Shown here: piece after piece, positions 6,599-11,225 of the stretch
Layout: each line of letters starts with the position of its first letter
Position numbering within the stretch: the first letter of the stretch is position 1
Assembly: GCA_002284615.2 (NCBI GenBank)
Contig: MU069463.1
Location: 372,636 to 383,860, forward strand
Length of the DNA stretch: 11,225 nt
Origin: Dunaliella salina
Taxonomy: Eukaryota; Chlorophyta; Chlorophyceae; Chlamydomonadales; Dunaliellaceae
Direction of reading: 5' to 3'
The notes under the pieces: generated by a model
What the model was told of the DNA's origin: nothing
What the model saw: only the letters and a program-made list of their open reading frames with translations
Database searches by the model: none
Program-made: the position numbers and the translations under genes

Positions 6599-9500
6599 GT
6601 AACTGCGTTTTGCACTTGAAATTTCAATGGAAAGCAAGATTAGCAGCCCAGGCAGAACTCTCAACTTACTCCTTCCTGCATGCACACAACATCCTCTCTT
6701 TCGCGATTCATACTCAAGTCAGTTCTCCATTCAAACTTTTTCACGTGTCCCAACCTGAAAGGCATCCACAAACAAAGCATCCAGGGCATGCACCTAAGGC
6801 ATCCAGATAGAAGTACAGCCCATTGATGCATCTGTGCTGTGTTGGTCATCACAGTTCTCTTATTTTGACCGGACAAAGAACATCGTGAAGAATGCCAAGC
6901 CCGGGTCAGAAGAGGCTGAAGCTCGCCTGACAGAGCTACTGGACATGCCTTTCAGCCAAATCACACTCAGGTCCATGGAGCAGGTAGTGTGCACACTTGC
7001 TCTGCCCATTATTGTGTTTGCAGCACAGCAGTCATGGTGCTTCCCTTCTTGCCGTATCACCCATACAGATGCAATGCAGCTGGATGAAAGGTGTGTTCCG
7101 ATATGCCTATACACCTATCCATAAATGGGATTTGCAAATTCCGGGTGTCCATGTCACAGTTTCCATATTTGTGATATGACCTGGATATGAAAGAATGCGG
7201 TGGGTTTTCCCTATATCCCTGAAATATCCATAGCATCAGCTTTGAAGCGCATTTTTACCAAAATAACCACTCCCGCAGGATACTGTTGTACAAATGAGGG
7301 AAGGCCGCACCAGCGTTCACACATCTGCCCCTGCAAAGCCTTCAGGCCCAATTAATCTCGAGCACAACAAGGTGAAAGACCTGCCCATCCCGCCCCATGT
7401 GAGTTATGTGCTTGGCAAATGCACAAATAATCTTTGTGATGTGGTCATGTTTACAGAATTGCAAATTTTCCTTTCCTGCAAATATTTTCATCATGGTCCT
7501 ACGTTATGTGCTAAGATGGGCAACAGAAGAAGATGGAGGTGGCTGTTTGTGAGCTTGCACTGGGAAAGCCCTTTGACTGGCCTGCACCATGGCCAAATTC
7601 TAGACCCTTCAAATTTCAGACCTTTCCATGAGTTACAGTCAATTGTCATTGCCCTCAAGCAGCCCTGACGGCCTCACACTCTTGTTGCAACTTTTGTTGC
7701 ATCCTCTACTCACTCTTGTTGCATTTTTGTTGCATCATTGTTGGCCTGGAACCCTATCGTTTTGTGCATCAGTGTTGCACTGCTGTTGCTCTCAAGCACT
7801 GTTACAGCATCATTGTTGTGCCATTGCTGCCCCACAGAGCTTTATCGTCAAACCATGCTTGCGTCATTGTTGCACTGCTGTTGCCTTGAAGCACCAATTT
7901 TTCACCTGCGGTTTCTGCCCTTTGCTGTTGGAGCATCATTGTTGCAACAATTTATGCATCTACGGATCATTCATACAAAGCTTTCATCTGCCATTCATTG
8001 ATAAGGAGTGTCCATTGTATGCATTTGGTCATCCCCACAATTGGCACCTAACGTCTCACATGGCTGTCCATGCCTGCATGCATCCTCTTGGGCCCCGAGC
8101 ACACTGAGCATGTTTTTATGTCCCAAGCATTGAATCTGTAAGAAGTTTGGCAAATTGCTGCATGTGGCTCAAAAGCTGATTTGCAACTGTTTTGGCAGAC
8201 AAGGGTGTACATTCAAACTTGCACCCAATGGACAGCGCGCCAATACTGGAGCTGCTGTTAGCTTGTTGTGACATGCTGTACATGCAAGCATATCAATTCT
8301 TTGGTGCTCCTCGCCTCCCAGGTGCCGCACCCTTTTTTGCAGCGCATTGGACTGCAGACAGCAGAAGGCAAAGTGAGAGCAGGCATGCAGGACAAGTTCA
8401 CCCAGGTATGCAGAGTAGAGCCTGTTCGTCCCATGTGGGGTCCCATTGTACATTAAATACTACATAATATGTTCCGTACTGTGTTATATAAGATTTGTTA
8501 TCATATAACTAGGCATGGGTAAACAAGGTGTCCCAAAATTTCAAATAGGCTTGCCGAGCCTCGACGAGGCTCGGCCTCTCTGGGTAGGGCCTCGTTCGGA
8601 GGTTATCGTTAGAAAACTGCTTCTTACAGGAGGCTCCATCCAATCCAAGATTTTTCAGACGACTCTTGAATATATTTTAATGAACAGATTTAATTGGAAC
8701 GGCTGTTGAGCAGGCTGTCATAAGTTGCTTCAGTTGAGACGTCTCCACGCCCCTCCCACCTCCCTTTTGTCACTGCAGCTCTTTCCATCACTACTATTCG
8801 TTCTCAGCCTCAAGCAGCAGCTGCATGCTGGCCTCCAGGTCATCCTCAGTGAATTGCTTGCCGTTGCAGCGCACATAGATGAGCTTCCTTGCACGGTCCA
8901 GAGCCAAGCGAGAACGGTGCCTGGTGTACAGCTGGCCCCAAGCTGACCAGTTGCGCTCACTGGCACATGCATGGAGTGAGTGCATGCACAGCAGGCGCAC
9001 AGCTACTCCAGCAAGACCACAGGCATGAAAAACAAGACCAGGCCTTCCCTTTCTGCTTCTGCTTCTTGCATGTAGCTTCCCTGCTACTGCTGCATGCCCA
9101 GCTCTCTCTCACCCGTGTCTACCCATGCACTGCCAGGGTCAGTATTATCCCAAAACACTTCCCCAGGCACTGTGAAAGTATCATCTGATTTTCTAGAATT
9201 TTTGTTGAGTTTTAGGGTATTTGTGGGCAATTTTACACCACTTTTGGTGACCCTCGTTCCCACTGAGGGTGAGTAACTTCCGCCAAATAGGCTCGGCGAG
9301 GTGACTACCCAACCATACATATAATGAATCCCTGAATCACCAAAAAATCCGGAAATGGAGCCTCCTAGTATTGTATAATACATTATATGATATTATGTAA
9401 TAAAGGATATAGCTTGTGAGCACCGGACACAAGTCCCACGTCATACCGTTGTGCCTGCTCTGTCTTTGCTGTCTACTATCTGCAGTCAGTTTCCCTTGCG

Positions 9501-10351
9501 TGTCCAGAAGCTTAGCCCACTGTAGCCCAGTAAAGCTTAATCGCACGGGCAGGATGTAACGCTCAGGGCTTTGGTGCATGGCGGGGGAGCTGCAGCGCAC
9601 ATATGTGCGGAATGCCTGTTGCATTGGCTGGAATGTTAACGACCAGCACCTGTAATTGTCCCTTTTCCTCCCCTTTTTTTTTTTGCGGCCACTGCAAGCT
9701 CACGCACAAAAAACACCCACTTCTGCCCGCTGCTTTCTCCCCGCTTCAATTGTGATGTTACAACGTGCCCAACCAGTGGGCCTTCTGAACCTCACGTCCT
9801 TTTTCCTTTCTGATCATCCTTAGCTAGGGACAGGAAAGCACAAATGAGAGCTTGGTTCAAATACCTGAGGAATGCCCTCGATTATGTGTGTTTCTTGCTC
9901 AATCACGCCAGCGCGCGCTCCTTCTGCTGGTGCAGGTCAACGAGTTCCTGAAGCTGCTGAAACACACGGGCCTATTTGAAAACATGCCAGCTTCACCAGA
10001 CCAGGCAGCAGAGGGCGTCGCTCCTGGCAGTAGCAGCAGTGGCTACAGCAATGGCAGCAGCAGGGGTAGCGGCGATGCCCGTGAGAACAGCCTTGGCAGT
10101 GTGGGAAGCAGGACAGAGCGACAAGCAAGCAGCGCAGGAGCAAGCAGCAGCAGCAGCAGCAGGAGCGACAGCAGTACTAGTAGCAGCGCCAGCAGCAGCA
10201 GCAGTGCCCTGCACATCCTGGACTGTGGCTGCGGATCTTCACACCTGACCTTTGGACTGTGGCATTACACACGCCATGTGCTGGGAGTACAGACCCAAAT
10301 CACTGGCGTGGACACCAATGCCGCCCTGATGGCGCGCAGCAACCAGTACTG
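6529..10351 (+). CDS. SAM-dependent methyltransferase (Methyltransf_32-like), multi-exon, 3' end outside window
   Basis: Spliced gene with exons 6529-6598, 6855-6983, 7279-7398, 8322-8405 and 9936-10351. All four internal introns are GT-AG and lie between codons. Joined, they give 272 codons without a stop. The order is VSIRPVIIKKKPHLQ, then FSYFDRTKNIVKN, a helical LTELLDMPFSQITL segment, QMREGRTSVHT, LEHNKVKD, HPFLQRIGLQTAEGKVRAGM, DKFTQ/VNEFLKLL, a Ser-rich insert, motif I HILDCGCGSSHLTF and motif II ITGVDTNAALMARSN. From family knowledge this matches the Methyltransf_32 class of Rossmann-fold methyltransferases, known in bacteria and plants, with SAM bound by motifs I and II. The substrate is unknown; rRNA or another RNA is one guess. 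The 5' start is unresolved and the rest of the catalytic domain lies beyond 10351, after a GTGCGT donor. METTL25/RRNAD1 proteins are related alternatives. Confidence 0.75.
6855..6983 (+). CDS. Methyltransferase exon: FSYFD region
   Basis: 43 codons lie between the acceptor GTCATCACAG and the donor GAGCAG/GTAGTG. The sequence starts FSYFDRTKNIVKNAKPG, continues through an acidic EEAEARLTELLDMPF helix and ends SQITLRSMEQ. In the family this (Q)FSYFD...KN segment follows the RPV strand directly, which the splice restores. The frame stays open past the donor, but the sequence there loses family character. Confidence 0.7.
7279..7398 (+). CDS. Methyltransferase exon: HNKVKD linker
   Basis: Exactly 40 codons between the acceptor CACTCCCGCAG and a textbook donor GTGAGT at 7399. 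It reads DTVVQMREGRTSVHTSAPAK, then a proline-containing turn and NLEHNKVKDLPIPPH. HN(R/K)xK is the conserved basic pair ahead of the PFLxxLG segment in this family, and that segment is supplied by the next exon. Confidence 0.7.
7677..7950 (+). repeat. TTGTTGC-type minisatellite in the third intron
   Basis: About nine TGTTGC(A) motifs lie in 270 bases, some inside longer units. AGTGTTGCACTGCTGTTGCT at 7771 and ATTGTTGCACTGCTGTTGCC at 7866 belong to a 29-base unit found twice, and GCATCATTGTTG occurs at about 7730, 7807 and 7931. The open frames across this stretch are by-products of the repeat. The intron is 7399-8321. Confidence 0.6.
8322..8405 (+). CDS. Methyltransferase exon: HPFLQRIGL...DKFTQ
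   Basis: 28 codons between the acceptor CGCCTCCCAG and the donor CCCAG/GTATGC. It encodes VPHPFLQRIGLQTAEGKVRA followed by GMQDKFTQ. PFLxxLGxxTxEGxV and DK(F/Y)xQ form the segment that precedes the methyltransferase fold in this family, with DKF.Q completed by VNEFLKLL of the next exon. A second AG at 8341-8342 is in frame, but choosing it would remove the conserved HPFL, so the 8322 start is preferred. Confidence 0.75.
8553..8575. repeat. 23-bp palindrome GCCGAGCCTCG-A-CGAGGCTCGGC
   Basis: Two perfectly complementary 11-base arms flank a single A. A related AGGCTCGGCGAGG lies at 9289-9301. The perfect symmetry inside an otherwise AT-moderate intron suggests a mobile-element terminus or a recently formed inverted repeat. 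No function is assigned. Confidence 0.7.
8797..9050 (-). pseudogene. hAT transposase C-terminal remnant
   Basis: On the minus strand, reading down from about 9050, the frame gives HACGLAGVAVRLLCMHSLHA, then CASERNWSAWGQLYTRHRSR and LALDRARKLIYVRCNGKQ, and ends after LLLEAENE with a stop at 8794-8796. (S/C)xxERNWS...H...R.RL...R..KL.YV..N is the hallmark of the hAT dimerisation region at the transposase C-terminus. Only this end is recognisable; the catalytic RNase H-like part and BED finger are absent. It lies antisense within an intron of the methyltransferase gene and may have been carried in by insertion. Natural C-terminal stop retained. Confidence 0.65.
9936..10351 (+). CDS. Methyltransferase exon: catalytic motifs I and II with Ser-rich insert
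   Basis: The exon begins VNEFLKLLKHTGLFENMPA directly after the acceptor TGGTGCAG, and ends with two bases of a split codon before GTGCGT at 10352. Residues about 31-90 of this exon are a Ser/Gly-rich, low-complexity insert encoded largely by AGC/CAG triplets (10021-10210). Residues 93-106 are HILDCGCGSSHLTF (SAM-binding motif I, D-x-G-x-G). Residues 122-136 are ITGVDTNAALMARSN, where the acidic residue after GV is expected to contact the ribose of SAM. Family members usually have only a short loop between the first helix and motif I, so the insert is unusual. The frame stays open upstream of the acceptor to an ATG at 9852, but splicing to the preceding exon fits far better. Confidence 0.75.
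10135..10210 (+). repeat. AGC/CAG triplet repeat in exon
   Basis: Imperfect AGC repeats (pure six-unit run near 10143-10160, then interrupted) encode most of the serine run in the methyltransferase insert. Interruptions by GAC, ACT and GCC keep the run short. Confidence 0.75.
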
Positions 10352-10900
10352 GTGCGTGGACAAAGATCAGTATCAGAGAGTGGGCACAAATGGGCAGTGC
10401 TGTGGATTTTGTGGACAACCCTCATTGCGCCCATCAAGCAGTGCAAGGGTATGGACACAAATGGATTGTAGTGCTTGGACATAAATGGACGCTAATGGTG
10501 CGTGTGTCCCAATGTGATTCGTATTTGATGTACAAGGTTGGCATCTGCAGCTGGTTAAACCTTTAAGGCTGTGACAACCGAAACAGAGTCAGCATGAACA
10601 CAGCCCTCATGGCCCCCATCAATCGGTACTAAGGTGTGGACACAAATGTACAGAAGTGCAAATATACCCCTATATATTAGGAGCAAATGGGGACAGCTGT
10701 GGTGCACATTTCACAACATGGCCTTGTACGGCGAAATTAGCACATTTCACAACATGGCCTTGTACAGCAAAATTGGCAGGGTTGGTGGAGTCGGCTGGCT
10801 AGTCCTTTCGTGCTGTGACAACTGTAACATTGTCGAGTTGAAGGCAGCCCCCATGACGCCCATCAACCGGTACTGGGGTGTGGACACGAATGTACAGGAG
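10278..10900 (+). repeat. Four imperfect copies of the exon 3' end and splice donor
   Basis: The exon end (GCCCTGATGGCGCGCAGC, AACCAGTACTGG, GCGTGGACA) is echoed in the following intron around 10420-10460, 10600-10645 and 10847-10890, with GGTRTGGACACRAATG at 10448, 10633 and 10877. The last two copies are about 244 bases apart and also share an upstream GCTGTGACAAC block (10568, 10812). Confidence 0.6.
10705..10776. repeat. 36-bp tandem duplication
   Basis: Two adjacent copies of CACATTTCACAACATGGCCT-TGTAC(G/A)GC(G/A)AAATT, starting at 10705 and 10741, differ at only a few positions. It is therefore younger than the other repeats here. It sits within the larger repeat described at 10278-10900. 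Confidence 0.8.
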
Positions 10901-11046
10901 TACAAATTTACAGGCGTGAACACATCACTATTATTTGACAGTTTTGGTGCATGCAACCACGTGAGCGATTAAATGAGCAAGTTTTGAGTCCACATGTAGT
11001 GGCACACATTGGAAGGATGCCTATGGCCAGCTCTGGACTGAGCATC

Positions 11047-11104
11047 CAAAGGATGCGATTCAAAGGATGCGGTCCAAAGGATGCACTGAGCATCCAAAGG
11101 ATGC
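11047..11104. repeat. CAAAGGATGC short tandem repeats
   Basis: Exact CAAAGGATGC occurs at 11047, 11061, 11075 and 11095 (spacing 14, 14, 20). A related GGAAGGATGCC lies at about 11011. The repeats abut the CT tract. Confidence 0.8.
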
Positions 11105-11113
11105 CAGGGGCCA

Positions 11114-11225
<112 letters not shown>

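Larger units (their letters stand above)
8406..9935 (+). other. Fourth intron, 1530 bp, hosting transposon debris
   Basis: The donor is GTATGC at 8406; the acceptor is CTTCTGCTGGTGCAG, ending at 9935. Contents in order: AT-rich DNA, a 23-bp palindrome (8553-8575), an antisense hAT transposase remnant (8797-~9050), an AT-rich stretch around 9369-9410, and a long T run near 9670-9684. Antisense open frames around 9084-9624 show no recognisable motif. Confidence 0.6.

Noticed and set aside
6413..6685. 90-codon minus-strand open frame opposite the first methyltransferase exon
   Set aside because: The + strand frame carries the conserved RPV...HLQ motif with matching splice sites, so the minus frame is a shadow.
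7628..8107. 159-codon Leu/His/Cys-rich open frame
   Set aside because: It follows the TTGTTGC minisatellite within an intron bounded by GTGAGT and CCCAG; composition is repeat-driven.
9084..9624. Antisense open frames that might extend the hAT transposase
   Set aside because: No hAT motif seen, and not in frame with the ERNWS segment without several shifts.
9937..10248. Ala- and Cys-rich open frames on both strands across the triplet repeat
   Set aside because: These are frame shadows of the AGC repeat in the methyltransferase exon.
9852..10484. A single 210-codon gene starting at ATG 9852
   Set aside because: The first 28 codons lack family character and contain the acceptor region. Splicing at 9936 joins DKFTQ to VNEFLKLL, and the part after 10351 is intronic repeat.
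11047..11104. CRISPR-like spacing of a repeated decamer
   Set aside because: Repeats are 10 bases with 4-10 base gaps in a eukaryotic intron; no spacer structure or cas genes.

Overview
The window looks like nuclear DNA of a eukaryote, most likely a chlorophycean green alga (Dunaliella- or Chlamydomonas-like). This is inferred from a spliced gene with GTGAGT/GTGCGT-type donors, CAG/AGC triplet expansions that encode Ser or Ala runs, and abundant non-LTR retrotransposon debris beside simple repeats. I see no bacterial operon, no rRNA or tRNA gene and no CRISPR array. The species name is a guess.

Left part (1-~2520): two different non-LTR retrotransposon (LINE) remnants, both on the + strand. 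The first (1-~1000) joins a Pro/Ala-rich ORF1-like stretch, a scrap of AP-like endonuclease (CGDLNAKVG) and a CCHC-type C-terminus. No reverse transcriptase lies between them, so it is internally deleted. The second (~1620-2520) is the frameshifted C-terminus of another LINE lineage, with a CCHC knuckle followed by a region resembling the restriction-like endonuclease of RandI/Dualen-type elements.

Middle (2520-6400): mostly non-coding, old repeat-derived sequence. It holds a dispersed repeat pair (3177/4588), a stop-interrupted reading frame (3837-4380) and a 225-bp tandem duplication (5309-5758) inside a longer stretch of degenerate short motifs.

Right part (6400-11225): one real multi-exon gene on the + strand, open at the right edge. 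Five exons (6529-6598, 6855-6983, 7279-7398, 8322-8405, 9936-10351) join by GT-AG introns that all fall between codons. They give a 272-residue continuous piece of a class I SAM-dependent methyltransferase of the Methyltransf_32 type: an N-terminal region with RPV...HLQ/FSYFD, the linker HPFLQRIGL...DKFTQ/VNEFLKLL, motif I DCGCG and motif II GVDTN. None of these exons is obvious as a single ORF; the joined protein makes the gene recognisable. Its introns carry a TTGTTGC minisatellite, an antisense hAT transposase remnant and, after the last visible exon, imperfect copies of the exon's own 3' end. A 110-bp CT tract closes the window.
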